Source of the DNA: Protula sp. h YS-2021
Taxonomy: Eukaryota; Annelida; Polychaeta; Sabellida; Serpulidae
Length of the DNA: 64,000 bases
Assembly (NCBI GenBank): GCA_949752745.1
Contig: OX457028.1
Location: forward strand, 4,204,952 to 4,268,951
Direction: 5' to 3'
Shown here: positions 10,609 to 21,479 of the stretch, piece by piece
Layout: the number at the start of each line of letters is the position of its first letter
How positions within the stretch are numbered: the stretch's first letter is position 1
The notes under the pieces: model-generated
What the model saw: the letters and a program-made list of their open reading frames with translations, nothing else
What the model was told of the DNA's origin: nothing
Databases searched by the model: none
Position numbers and translations under genes: made by a program

Positions 10609-13230
10609 ATGACAGAGGCCAATCTGCGGTCACCTCGACAGATCTTCTCTACACATACCCCTGCCATTGACCCTGCAAGTGACCCAGCCATTAATTTAAC
10701 GGAGAAGGACGTGAAGGCAATCGAATGCATCTTCCCGCCGCGCATTCAACATCAACGTCCTTTTAGGACCCATACGCTCAAGACCCTAAAACCCATGTGG
10801 GAGAATTTGAGACTCGGCGACTCACTCTTTACAAAACTGACTGCCTGGCGTCGCCATATGTTTACAGAAATGATGACGTCCATGATTTTTTTAAGACAGT
10901 AGGCTTTTCTGTACCATTGCTGGTCTAACGTCAGGGGTTTAAGTGAATTGCACAAAGTTTCGTTCCTGGGCGAAAAAGAACTTTTCTTCCAGCTAAAGAT
11001 CGAGAGAGTGAACGAGGAGAGCGCTACGATGGACTTTGCCTTGATTTCCAGGATATCACGCCTTTCCGCGAGTCCAACGGGCGCAAAAATCCTTGGGGTC
11101 ATCTTCGCAGCAATCAAAGGCGTGATCCCAGATGCAGCCCCCTACTCCGAAGCGTGCCGGAAGTCAGCAGCACCAGCAGCACAGGTAGCAGCCAACGACA
11201 GCACCGCTCGAAGATGGGGTCTCATCCCCAGGTTATACTTTATAAACCCAAACGATTGGGAAAAATTGCTCTGTTTTAGCAACTCTTTGCCTATAGGAAG
11301 AAGGCCAGGAAAGTTCTTGCAGGCTTTGGGGAAAACAGAGGCGTCGCGTAAGGTATGCTGGCTAAGGGTCGGCTATGCTTTTTCCTTAAAGAATGGACCA
11401 AGAGAACAAAAGCTGTCCATCTTCGCCACTGCCAAGCAGCGGAGAGCCTGGTCAAAAGTTTTTTTCAGCAGGATCTCTCTGGTCCCCAAGAAGCCTAACA
11501 GCTCTCAAGGAGTTTCTCCGCCTCTTTCCAGAGCGACGCTGTCCAGTTTATGAAGGAGAGGGTATCTCTCTTATGTCAACATACACGTCCCAATCCATCA
11601 CTCCACCATAAAGGACCTGTGTTTCCAAGTCAGACAGAAACGTTTCTTGTTTTCTGGCTCTTCAATTCAGTCTTGCCACGGTCCTGTACATGTTTTAGAA
11701 GGTCGTGAAAGTTGTGATAATATTTCAGTACCCAGAAGACTGGCTTTTGGGGACACTTACGCGGACAGACAACCAGCCAGTATACCCTGCAACTGATCCA
11801 AAACAATCCTGGTAGGACAAGTGGCAAATCTAAAAAAAAGTAAGACTTGATCCCAATAAAGAAATGGTCTTCTGGAGAGCAATGGGGCTTGAAAATCGCC
11901 CGTGCTTACCCCCACTGCGAACCGTCGGCTGAGGATAACCAGTCACATCCGCAGTGCCCTGGCGGACCAAAACCTGAGTTGGTAATCCATGTAATCTCTC
12001 CTAGGGCTGTAATCTCTCCCAGCCTGAAAGAACAGTGCCCTTAAGTCGACTGTACTAAGGTCATTCCAGAGACAAATACGGTTGGTTCTGTATCAATATG
12101 GGTCTCCGCAAGCCAAAATGCGAGTGTCCCAGGACGATCTCTCCCCTTCCAGCCATTTATGCCTCTAACTCGGAAATGGAAATTCAAACGGATGCGTCCC
12201 TTTTGAAAAATACATTTTCAAGGTAAGATGTGGCGAGGCAGCTGTCCAGTTGTCATATCAATTGGCTAATGTTTCAAGTCATCCGGATAGCCTTAAACAT
12301 ACTTTCCCCACAACTAAAGGGGTTAAAGTGTTCTAGTACTACTAAACAACTCTACTGTCGTGGCGTACCTGAACAAACAGGAAAGTACCGAGCCGTCCCA
12401 GCTCTCAGCTCAGATCCTGTCTTTTGCTTGGACTCACAAGATCCAGATCTCAGCCATTTGCTGAGGAAACTCTGGATCTGGCTCCCAGAGCAGGCATGTC
12501 TAGCCAGGTTCTCGTTCCATTGGTTAATACGCCAATCCCCATGGGACATTCCCTCCCTCCCCAATCCGATAGCTGTCCATGAATTCTATGACAACACAGC
12601 TTCCAATTGTAACTCTCCATGCCCAGATCAAAAAGGCATGGCCGATCGATGCCCCTTTTGTGTCGTAGCCAACGTTTAAGGTACTCTATCCTTCCCCCCT
12701 CCCCAACAAGCGACCATTCTTAAAACCATGCAAAAGTCAGTCGAGATTCGCCCGAGTCATCTGTTCTTGGTAGCCCCCCCCCCCACCCCCCAGTTGCCCC
12801 CCCCCCCTTGTCCACCCCCACCACCTTCGTACCAGAGACCCTGTGGTTCCCGTTACTCCTCTGTTGCCGGTCAGTGAAAACAGTCCCAATACCATGCCAT
12901 GAGAACCTATTAACACATCCAGACTGGGACCATGTCCATCCAGTCCCTCACCTTCTAAACGTTCACCTATGATGCCTAATCCTACCTTCCTAATGTACAT
13001 GGGTTTTGACTAGTTGAGAAAATACTAAATGACCATAAGCGATTCGACCTCAAACGCCTACGCCTGCTCTCAGTGGAATAAGTCTGCCTCCTGGTGCTCT
13101 AAGCGGAAATTCTACCGATTCAGACCTCACCAGCAGTGGAGATAGACTTCCTGGACTATATATTAAAGGAATGTCACTTTATAGTGGGATCAGTTCAGGG
13201 CCATATGTCAAACAATGCCCAGTGGGATCT
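10609..13230 (+). pseudogene. Decayed DIRS-type (tyrosine-recombinase) retrotransposon
   Basis: Broken frames in the expected order. A gag-like part lies at 10609-11200. An RT region starts near 11440: FFSRISLVPKK corresponds to the LVPKKxGG entry of DIRS RTs, followed near 11600 by IKDLCFQVRQKRF and a thumb-like stretch near 11850. An RNase H-like part begins near 12180 (EIQTDASL), then SSCHINWL near 12250 and NSPCPDQKGMAD near 12610. Near 13050-13190 a frame reads AYACSQWNKSASWCSKRKFY then FLDYILKECHFIVGSVQGH, which resembles the N-terminal core-binding domain of DIRS tyrosine recombinases. Frameshifts and stops separate the parts and a C homopolymer interrupts at about 12774-12808. It is certainly inactive. 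Assignment rests on motifs only; terminal repeats were not identified. Confidence 0.7.
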
Positions 13231-13671
13231 GTCCTTGGCTCTCCATCATCTACAATGTATGGAAATTTTCGGGGACGAGCTTATTTCCCCCCAAAGGATA
13301 CCACGATAAGCTTCACATTTCTCTTTTTTTAGCTTCAGGTAAAGAGAAGGAGCGAGATCAATGGCTTTGCAAAGAGAGGGGAAGAAAGGCAATGGTGAGC
13401 TGAATAAGATCCAGGTGCATTTCATGAGCAAAACACATACTGCCACCCAAGGAGTTGTGTAGCTTTGATCATATTGCCCTCCCAGCCCTACCAGAGGGTC
13501 TAGACGTGTCAGGTGTTGACTTCTCTGCGCCCTGTAACAGTTTTGCGTTGCTATCTCCAAATTTCCAGTCAATTCGGTCCAATGAATCAAGAAGGACCGA
13601 TAATCATTTTTATAAAATTTCAACAAAGATCTTTCTAGACAAACGGTCTCCAGTCATAATAAAGGAGTCGT
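13231..13671. other. Intergenic, no gene seen
   Basis: Possible continuation of the recombinase part of the decayed DIRS-type element, but no motif was recognised. Confidence 0.4.
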
Positions 13672-13812
13672 CTTAGGGGTGTCTTAAAGGGGTTGTCCTA
13701 AAGGAGGCGTCTTAAAGAGGTAATCTTAAGGGTTCGTTTTCAAGGGGTTGTCTTAAAGGGGTCGTCTTAATGATCGTCTAAAAGGAGTCAGCTTAAAGGG
13801 GTTGTCTCATCG
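13672..13812. repeat. 17-18 bp minisatellite
   Basis: About eight units of the type GTCTTAAAGGGGTTGTC with variants. Confidence 0.85.
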
Positions 13813-13891
13813 CTTATGACAAGGCACATCCCGATTCAGAGTGCAGAGTAAAAGCCGTAGATTGCCAATTCTAATATGTAATATGTAATCT

Positions 13892-14025
13892 GTGGTACCA
13901 GACCAGCTAGTGATGACTCATGCCTACACGGCCCATCATCATCGTAGCAGCTGTTTCTGTGTTACCAGATCAGCTAGGATGACTCATGCCTACGCGGCCC
14001 ATCATGACCGTACCAGGTGCGACTA
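13892..14025. repeat. Tandem duplication, unit about 70 bp
   Basis: ACCAGACCAGCTAG ... GATGACTCATGCCTACACGG is repeated as ACCAGATCAGCTAG ... GATGACTCATGCCTACGCGG, followed in both copies by CCCATCATNATCGTA-like sequence. Confidence 0.75.
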
Positions 14026-15104
14026 TTGGTCTATAATTGGCCGATATCAACTTTTAGGATTTTGTTTTCAATCAGTATTGAATGATAAACACTCTAGCCG
14101 TATTTCTTGGGTTTTGTCCCTTCTTTTGAGTTGTTTTTTTTTTGTGGGGAGGGGCATAACTTAACCACAGTGCTCAGTTGTGTTACGTCACTGCTTTATT
14201 TGCATTTATCTAGCTCTAGCTGCATATCTAGCTGCATATCTCTGCCGCTCTTGTATCTTTCTTTAGGGAATCCTGTGGATTTCACGTCGATGTATATGAT
14301 ATTTTAAATAAAACACTTGACTCCGTTTTCTAAACCGAGATGATAGGCGTTTGGGGGTGCATCCAGTGTTTGAAAGGGGAGGTGGGGAGGGGGGTGGTGG
14401 GGGGAGGGTCGGACATAATGACTCAGCTTCTGTAAGCATGTAACTTAATCAGAAAACTCGCTTCCTTTTTTCGCAATTTATTGTAATGATAGTTCTTTTT
14501 TGTGGGTAATTATACATTGGTTTCGGTTGGGGAATGTTTTCTCCCAACCCTCCCCCCCCCCCCACCTACACCCACCCACTGTCAGAATAATCATTACAAA
14601 GTGGAAATAAGTTTGTCATCTTTCTTTTGGATTTCAGCATTCCCCCCTCCCCACGTGACTGCGTTAGCGGGCTGTTACGTGTTCTAACGTAATTCGCGAT
14701 CTCTTTGGCGCGGTTTTGGAGTGGCAGACTCCCCCCCCCCTCCCCCCTCCCTCCTCCTGCTCCGGACTATAGTCCGATCTAAAAGTGAAAATAAGCGAAT
14801 TCGAAGTTTATGCAAAGTAAAACTGTGGTTTTATCTCGTAAAACAGGTTTGACAAGTAAAGGCTTTTTGTATCATGTGTACAAAAAGAGTGTCCAAAAAA
14901 AAGATAAATAAAAAAAAACAGGGGAAAAAAAAAGAAAAAAAAATAAAACTCGGAGAAAAGAGGTGGGTTCTTTGAATGTACACTCGGCGTTTAGTTAAAA
15001 AAGGTTTTTTTATTTAACTTTTTACTCCGTTTAAAAAAATTCATGTACACGTGTGTGGATGCTTTGTTTCGTGAGTCAATGCTGTGGTTGAGAAACGGAT
15101 TTGT
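14026..15104. other. Intergenic, no gene seen
   Basis: No gene supported. It contains G/C homopolymer tracts at about 14378-14410, 14550-14572 and 14728-14755, an A-rich stretch at 14890-14950, and a short ATCTAGCTGCAT duplication near 14207-14240. Confidence 0.5.
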
Positions 15105-15845
15105 TTTTAAGAACCCCTTGTGTCTGAGCCCTTTGTGACTGAGCCCCTTGTGACTGAACCTCTGTTACTGAGCGCCTTTTGACTGAGCCCTTTGTGACTG
15201 AACCTTTGCGACTGATTCCCTTGTGTCTGAGCCCTTTGTGACTGAGCCCCTTGTGACTGAGCCCTTTGTGACTGAGCCCCTTGTGACTGAACCCTTTGAG
15301 ACCGAGCCCCTTGTGACTGAACCTTTGTGACTGATCTCCTTGTGGCTGAGCCCTTTGTGACTGAGCCCCTTGTGACTGAACCCTTTGTGACTGAGCCCAT
15401 TGTGACTGAGCCCCTTTTGACTGAGCCCCTTGTGACTGAGCCCTTTGAGACTGTGCTACTTGTGACTGAACCTTTGTGACTGATCCCCTTGTGTCTGAGC
15501 CCTTTTGACTGAGCCCCTTGTGGCTGAGCTCTTTGTGACTGAGCCCCTTGTGACTGAACCCTTTGTGACTGAGCCCCTTGTGACTGAGCCCCTTGTGTAC
15601 TGAGCCCCTTTTGACTTAGCCCCTTGTGACTGAGCCCTTTGTGACTGAGCCCCTTGTGGCTGAGCCCTTTGTGACTGAGCCCCTTGTGACTGAGCCCCTT
15701 GTGACTGAGCCACTTGTGACTGAGCCCTTTGTGACTGAGCCCTTTGTGACTGAGCCCCTTGTGACTGAGCCCCTTGTGACTGAGCCCCTTGTGACTGAGC
15801 CCTTTGTGACTGAGCCCCCTGTGTCTAAGCCCCTTGTGTGTGAGC
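15105..15845. repeat. 15-bp minisatellite with higher-order structure, about 49 copies
   Basis: The unit is GTGACTGAGCCCCTT and close variants. Because it is five codons long, frames on both strands stay open (for example VTEPL on plus and GLSHK or GSVTK on minus). A variant block containing GAACCTTTG then GACTGAT(C/T) recurs near 15197, 15320 and 15468, so the array amplified in larger blocks as well as in single units. No evidence of translation. Confidence 0.95.
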
Positions 15846-16717
15846 CTACTTCCCATTTTAATTCAGGTGATTCCATATAATCTGCAAATCCCCGTGAAAA
15901 GCTCCCCGGCCCTTGCAAAGATCCCACCCCACCCGGTAACAACCTTATATTTGTATATCCTTCTTCCTTTCTAAAAGGCACTTTGATGTATTGGTTGCAT
16001 TCAGCCTTGGTTTTTGGGGGTGAGGAGGGGAGATGGGAAGTGACGACCTTTAGCAGAGATGGGGAATTAGCTGGGAAAGAGACGGCGGTAGAGCTTAGCC
16101 TTTCCTTAACTAGCTTTCTTCTGTCCAGTTTTAAGAAACTTACAGACCGTGACAGGAACTTGAACCGCCAGCCACAAGCCATAAAACATGAACCACAACA
16201 TAAAGATAACAAAAAAAAACACAAAAAAAAAAACAAAAACAAAAAAACAACGGAACGTGTTCATTACCGCACGTAATCTGTATCATGAATACCGCAAGGT
16301 GCCGTTAACTTCATGTTTTTAATCCAATCAAAATGCCTCTTTAGCGTTCCAGTGGGCGTGGTTTAATACCCTATGATTGGCAGTTCTGTGTCAGTCGCTG
16401 CCCTGGGGGACTCATATTCTCAGTGCTTGAGCAAACGACACTCGCTGTTCGTCAAAACCCTAGTATTGCTATTTGCTCTCCTCTTCTAATAAGGGTGGAA
16501 AATATTTCCCTGATGTTGTAGAAATATTTATTTATTGCCAAGGTGAAGGGAAATAAAATATAAAAGAGGGTCATATCCAAACAAATGATTCCTCAGGTAT
16601 GCTTATCTGGTAAAACAATAAAAACTTTAATGATTAAATTGCCCTTTTTATTAAACTGAACAAAAAACTATACTATGGAATGGAAAAATATTTTCTGTTT
16701 AGCCTACGATTAAGGTG
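15846..16717. other. Intergenic, no gene seen
   Basis: A minus-strand frame runs from about 16242 into the minisatellite, but nothing in its unique part was recognised. A-rich runs lie at 16210-16250. Confidence 0.45.
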
Positions 16718-16862
16718 CACAGGTAACCCCCTTAATTCGGACAAAAATACCTAAGCCAATTTTCGATTGTCTTCTATGCAATAAGAACTTGGATAATTCA
16801 GACACCTCCCCCCTCCCACCCACCCACCCACCCCCCACCCCCCCCACCCCGCCCCATTCCGA

Positions 16863-17020
16863 ACAGAAGACACCATTATCAAATTTTCCTGTGTAAACAT
16901 TATGAAATTTTCCTGTGTAAACATTATCAAATTTTCCTGTGTAAACATTATCAAATTTTCCTGTGTAAACATTATCAAATTTTCCTGTGTAAACATTATC
17001 AAATTTTCCTGTGTAAACAA
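16863..17020. repeat. 24-bp minisatellite, about 6 copies
   Basis: The unit TTATCAAATTTTCCTGTGTA followed by AACA is nearly perfect; one copy has GAAA for CAAA. It lies inside the pogo-like element. Eight-residue repeats on the minus strand (YTGKFDNV) are a by-product. Confidence 0.92.
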
Positions 17021-17344
17021 CCCGTCTAATTAGGACAAGGTGTTGCATGTTCTTTGAGCATTGTTTGCTTCGTGTCGGATCCTTTGTCAACAAAATATGT
17101 GCCACAACAAATATAACTGGCTCTGTTTGCGAACTTGTAATCCCGAGACGCGTATCATTGCGTTACACATAGCGTTACACCCTTGCGTTACACAAATGCC
17201 TGATATTTTTTGTCCATTTGAATTATGAAAGAATTTAACTGAATGCTGCTGTCAATCCAGTTTGAAAATAGTGATAAAAGAAACGATTGAAATTTCGGTG
17301 ATAGGTGAAATTGATAGAGGTAAGCACAGGAAACCTCTTATGAA

Positions 17345-17515
17345 AATAACCTGAATAATCCGGACACCTCGCTAATCGGGACACCTGGCTAATCGGAACA
17401 CCTAGCTAATACGGACACCTGACTAATAGGGGCATCTGCCTAATCCGACCACCTGGCTAATCGGGGTATCTGCCTAAGCCGGACCCCTGGCTAATCAAGA
17501 CACCTGGCAGGACAA
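17345..17515. repeat. 16-18 bp minisatellite near the right end of the pogo-like element
   Basis: About nine units of the type ACACCTGGCTAATCGGG. The TAATCNGGACACC core matches the element's own terminal motif, suggesting the array grew from terminal sequence. Confidence 0.8.
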
Positions 17516-17689
17516 ATTTTTCAGGTTTAAGGTTGTACTGATTAACGAGATTTTACTATGTATGCTTATTTTTACACACGCATTCTTGAGCTGTCATTCC
17601 CCTTTTTCTATACACGCTGTGTCACATGAAGACCATCATGCCGCTTGAGAGGAACATGTTTGTGATCCCAAGACGACAAGCTAATACTG

Positions 17690-17808
17690 TTTGGGCAAGC
17701 CACGTGACCTTGTAGTCGGCGGTGGCCAGTGTAGGCATCGTGATGTGTTGACATTTAGGCGTTCCAAGACACGTGACCTTGGAGTACTGGCGACCAGTGT
17801 AGGCATCG
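17690..17808. repeat. Tandem duplication around a SINE insertion site, unit about 70 bp
   Basis: CACGTGACCTTGTAGTCGGC ... CCAGTGTAGGCATCG is followed by CACGTGACCTTGGAGTACTG ... CCAGTGTAGGCATCG. The SINE entered the second copy. Confidence 0.75.
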
Positions 17809-18004
17809 GGGTGACGGTTAGCTCAGTCGGTAAGAGCGTTGGTCCTGTAATCCTATGGCTCCTGGTTCGAATCCGGCCAGGGGTGGAAAGCGAGGGATTG
17901 ACCTTCGCTCAGATTGCCTCAGCTAAACGACTGCACAGGATTATTCACTACCACGGAATTCAAAATTAGCACAAATGAGTCTTCCGACTATCACTTTAAA
18001 AAAA
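17809..18004 (+). mobile_element. tRNA-derived SINE with 13-bp target-site duplication
   Basis: The 5' part GGTGACGGTTAGCTCAGTCG has an RNA polymerase III A box (TTAGCTCAGTCGG). GGTTCGAATCC about 45 bp on is a B box. The tRNA-unrelated body ends in CTTTAAAAAAAA. AGTGTAGGCATCG occurs at 17796-17808 and again at 18005-18017, a perfect duplication typical of LINE-mediated retroposition. The anticodon stem pairs poorly, so this is a SINE and not a functional tRNA. A related copy is at 39067. Confidence 0.85.
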
Positions 18005-18017
18005 AGTGTAGGCATCG

Positions 18018-18489
18018 TGATGTGTTGACATCTGGGCGTTACAAGTTATTGCTATGACCGCTTCGTTTATTACCAGATTTAGAAGTCTCGTTGGAGAGGG
18101 GGGGGGGGAGGGGGCATCAGGGTACTCCGCTATTAATATCCAGAGACGGATAAAGGTGCTAAATCAACGGGCAGGAGCGTCAACTTTAAAAAAAAATCAT
18201 TAGAAATAACGAGTTAAGACAAGAAGTTTTTTTCGTTAAGACACCAAGTTTAACTTTTTTTTAATTGGAGGGGGGAGGGCGGTGTAACCCTGAAACTCCT
18301 CCCAACCCGCTCTGATCCGCCACCGATATCACTAGCGCCTCCCTCTTGAATCCGCCACTGCTATCACTGACGACTGAACCTAACATGGCTCAAACTCAAA
18401 ATTACGCTCGAGCTCAAATGTGAGCTAAGTATGAGGCTCATGCATTTTTGTAAGTATAACTTCAGCTCAAAATGAGTGTAAACTCGGGA
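18018..18489. other. Intergenic, no gene seen
   Basis: No gene supported. Short G-rich tracts near 18099-18116 and 18268-18282. Confidence 0.5.
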
Positions 18490-18893
18490 GGGGGAATCAC
18501 TTAGAATTAAGTAACCGCTGCTAGATGCAACCAGCTGTTCTATGATTTTGGATAGGAAACTAAGATTAGAGACAGGCCTATAGTTTTTGAGTACATTTGG
18601 GTCTAAATTCGTTTTTTTTTTTTTTGAGTAATGGTGTAAATACGGCTGTTTTCATCAATTCAGCTACTGTTCCTTCTTTTAAAGACAAATTCACTATTTT
18701 GGTAATAGTCGGGAGTAAACATCCCACGTAGAGCTTAACTAAACGGATAGGCAACGGATCTAAACAACATGTAGCCGGCGATGACGTGATAATAATCATT
18801 TTGATTTCATCTTCACTGGCAGGTGAGAATTCTGACAATTTGGCGTGTGAAATTAATACTATTTCCTGTACAAATGATTTGATGCTTTGACCA
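18490..18893 (-). pseudogene. L2/CR1-like LINE fragment (region just before and into RT)
   Basis: Read on the minus strand from 18893, the frame gives SIKSFVQEIV, then LSEFSPASEDEIKMIIITSS and LDPLPIRLVKLYV, then LKEGTVAELMKTAVFTPLLK. Past a poly-A/T expansion at 18611-18624 comes LKNYRPVSNLSFLSKIIEQL in another frame. This is the conserved order at the start of L2/CR1-type reverse transcriptases: LDP(I/L)P, the 'A(V)xTPLLKK' block and YRPVSNL. Only about 400 bp survive, and a Helentron-like element begins 15 bp beyond its 5' side. Confidence 0.75.
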
Positions 18894-18908
18894 TGCTCAA
18901 ATGCTATT

Positions 18909-19398
18909 TAACACTTGACAAGCATTTGGCTTGCAAGGGTTATAGGAATTTGTGCGAGCAAAATTCGTCCTTTTTTTTCTTCTTGACACTTTTTCCGAAT
19001 TTTTGTGTCTTCTTCTTCTCTGACACTATGGGCTCTACGACCATGAAACTTGGGACTTATGAAGAGCTTGATCTGAACATGTGCATGTCACTTTTTATTT
19101 TCGTCTTTGATTTCGTTTTCTTTGTTAAAACGCCATGTGAAAATAGTGTATTTTTTGCAAGTAAATGCGTAGCATTTAACCCACATCACACACAGTTGCT
19201 CAGTGAGCTTTGTGCGAGCTCTGACTGCGTAAATAGATAACACGGTGTATGCTAGATCAGTCAATAAAACCTTAAGTCAACAGAAACCAAACACTACTCG
19301 GCAATATATCATTCAAGAAATAACCCATTGAAGGTAGTATTTTTGCGTTTTAATTTTTGTCAAGTGTTTAACATTTCGCTAGCGAAGTGAGGTTCTAG
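18909..19398 (+). mobile_element. Helentron-like (Helitron2-type) non-autonomous element, copy 1
   Basis: Starts TAACACTTGACAAGC after a T. The inverted partner TTGTCAAGTGTTTAA lies internally at about 19357-19371 and is followed by a near-palindrome (CATTTCGCTAGCGAAGTG), then AGGTTCTAG and a flanking T. An asymmetric terminal inverted repeat followed by a 3' hairpin near CTAG is the known architecture of Helentron/Helitron2 elements. A conserved open stretch (TMKLGTYEELDLNMCMSLF) lies inside. No Rep/helicase is present. Confidence 0.6.
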
Positions 19399-20189
19399 TT
19401 GGACATTGATTTTGGCTATTTTATCGACATAAGAAACCTGCAAAATCAGATGAAATTTAAGATATTTATAGATGCATAATCCTTTAGTATATGCAAATGA
19501 AGAGACACAAACAATATTTTAATTGCTATTCTTAATTAAATGTTGTCAATATAGCACTCACCATTCAAAGTAAAACAAATGCTGATGAGACTCTGTTAAA
19601 TAAAGCTCTTTGCGTGTTGCATTTCATCCATAGATAGTGGATAAAATGGACGCTTCAGCTGTGATCGTTATTGCCACTTTTCTATTTCCAATGGGCATTT
19701 ATAAAAACAAAACTAAAACATCGTGGTGAGTAAAGAAATGTTTGAGAAAAATTATTTGCTATAGAATTTAAACCTATTGAATTTAAACAGAAAAAAAACA
19801 TATAATCACAATATCAACTTGAGTAAGTGAAATAAATGTTTGGCATGTAAGATCTTATACTTCCACTTTACAACAAAAATGAGTTGCTTCAGTAGGGTGT
19901 GCTTTCTCTAATGATTCTTTAATGAACGGCCTCGTTACCATATCGTGGCAACAAGCAACCCCAGAGAAAAATGCCCAACGGATGAAAATGTGTTTACCCA
20001 TTATAATGTGTTTTTAAACTGCCGTACAGATTTTAAACCAAAACTATTTTACAACACATGTATTTTATTATAAACAACAACTATTTTACAGTACTTTTAT
20101 TTTATCGCCAATAATGGTAATAATAACAAATAAATAAAGGTGGGCTTTTGTTTTAAGGATAATACAATCCGCAGACCACATCTTCAAAA
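19399..20189. other. AT-rich spacer between two opposite Helentron-like copies
   Basis: Mostly featureless AT-rich DNA, except for a possible short first coding exon at 19646-19725. Confidence 0.5.
19646..19725 (+). CDS. Possible short first coding exon (weak)
   Basis: TTTCATCCATAG (acceptor-like) at about 19621-19632 is followed by GATAAAATGG and 26 codons starting MDASAVIVIATFLFPMGIY, ending at a very good donor CGTG|GTGAGTAAAG. The hydrophobic N-terminus could be a signal peptide or anchor. No downstream partner exon was found within the window. It could equally be chance. Confidence 0.2.
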
Positions 20190-20713
20190 CGAGAACCTCA
20201 ATTCGCTAGCGAAATGTTTAACACTTGACAAAAATTAAAACGCAGAAATACTTCCTTCAATGGGTTATTTCTTCAATAATATATTGCAAACAACACAGCT
20301 TGAATACGTCTTATAAGCCGAGTAGTGTTTGGTTTTTGTTGGCTTAAGGTTTTATTGACTGATCAGGCATACGGCGTATTATCTATTTACGCAGTGAGAG
20401 CTCGCACAAAGCTCAGCAACTGTGTTCTGTGATGTACTGCATTTACTTCTGTGCATTTACTTGCAAAAGTACTCTCTTTTCACATGGCGTTTTAACAAAG
20501 AAAACGAAATCGAAGACGAAAATAAAAAGTGACATGCACATGCTCAGATCAAACTCTTCATAAGTTCCAAGTTTCATGGTCCTAGGGCTCATTGTGTCAG
20601 AGAAGAAGAAGACACAAAAAATCGGAAAAAGTGTCAAGAAGAAAAAAAAAAGGACGAATTTTGCTCGCACAAATTCATATAACTCTTGCAAGCCAAAGGC
20701 TTGTCAAGTGTTA
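20190..20713 (-). mobile_element. Helentron-like non-autonomous element, copy 2 (inverted)
   Basis: Read on the minus strand it begins TAACACTTGACAAGC at 20713 and ends with the TTGTCAAGTGTTTAA partner, a GCTAGCGAA palindrome and GGTTCTCG at 20190. It matches copy 1 through most of its length, including an open stretch TMKLGTYEEFDLSMCMSLF. T flanks both ends. Confidence 0.6.
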
Positions 20714-21479
20714 ACTATGTATGAAGCTAAGCTGTAAAACGCTTGTTAATTTGCTTAAGCAAAATTCCAGGAGTGTTTATCAGGTGTGTCATTTCTATAC
20801 TCGTGTCACTGTTGCAAAGCAAACCATCACATGCATTGTTCCTATTTTTTGTATAGAAAGGAGTATTTCTTCTTCTTTTTTTAGATGTACAACAAAAAAG
20901 GTGTTCTATGCGTGAAAACTGACAACATAAGAAATCTCTCAAGTGCTGTTTTATAGATTTTGTATGTGTTCTTAGATACAGATGAAGGGATCTTTGGTTG
21001 TTAGCCCCATTGGCAGGCGTGTTACTAGGTAGTAGGAATGTGATGTGATATTTGACTTGTTTATACTCTCTCGTAACAGCTCTGATCTCCACTTTTATAC
21101 GGGTTTTCTAGTAAACTCTAAGACTCAAGCAATTGTGTAACAAAAATTTGTTTTAGTGGCTCGAATAGTTCCGGCCTAGATATCAGCCAATCAGAGTCGT
21201 TGGTAGCTTGGTACCAAGTCTCATTCTCATATTGCGTGTGGTACCAGCCACACGCGCTTTTAAGCAAGAGCAATTTTTTTTTTTTGCTTTGTTGCCTTCC
21301 GTTTGAAGGTGAATTTCTCCTAATTTATCTTTATTCGTTGGATGATATATTCTTTGACTGGTTATTTTTTTGCGTGAGTGTAATTAGCGCGCGAGCTTTG
21401 GAGATCTTGCTTTCGTATAAACTCTCTTAGTAATCTGAGTTTGCATGATCTGGTTTTCTCTTTCCCCGTTAAGATCCAT
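20714..21479. other. Intergenic, no gene seen
   Basis: No gene supported. It may include the undefined left end of the DIRS-type element that follows. Confidence 0.45.

Larger units (their letters stand above)
16718..17560. mobile_element. Non-autonomous pogo/Tigger-like element with internal minisatellites
   Basis: The left end is CACAGGTAACCCCCTTAATT followed by CGGAC. The right end, reverse-complemented, is CATAGTAAAATCTCGTTAAT followed by CAGTAC. This is an imperfect inverted repeat of the 'TAATCCGGAC' kind seen at pogo-like ends. TA follows the right end; the left flank is TG. Two tandem arrays sit inside (16863-17020 and 17345-17515). No transposase is seen. Confidence 0.55.

Noticed and set aside
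15107..16242. Minus-strand frames of 249 and 208 codons with GLSHK/GSVTK repeats
   Set aside because: Five-codon minisatellite; the unique N-terminal part of the second frame is K/F/L-rich and unrecognised.
17811..17882. Functional tRNA gene
   Set aside because: A and B boxes are present but the anticodon stem pairs poorly, and the unit continues into a SINE body with a target-site duplication.
18908..20714. piggyBac-like interpretation from TTAA at both outer ends
   Set aside because: The same TTAACACTTGACAA start has its partner inside each arm followed by a hairpin and CTAG-like end. A third copy stands alone, so two separate Helentron-like insertions explain the data better.
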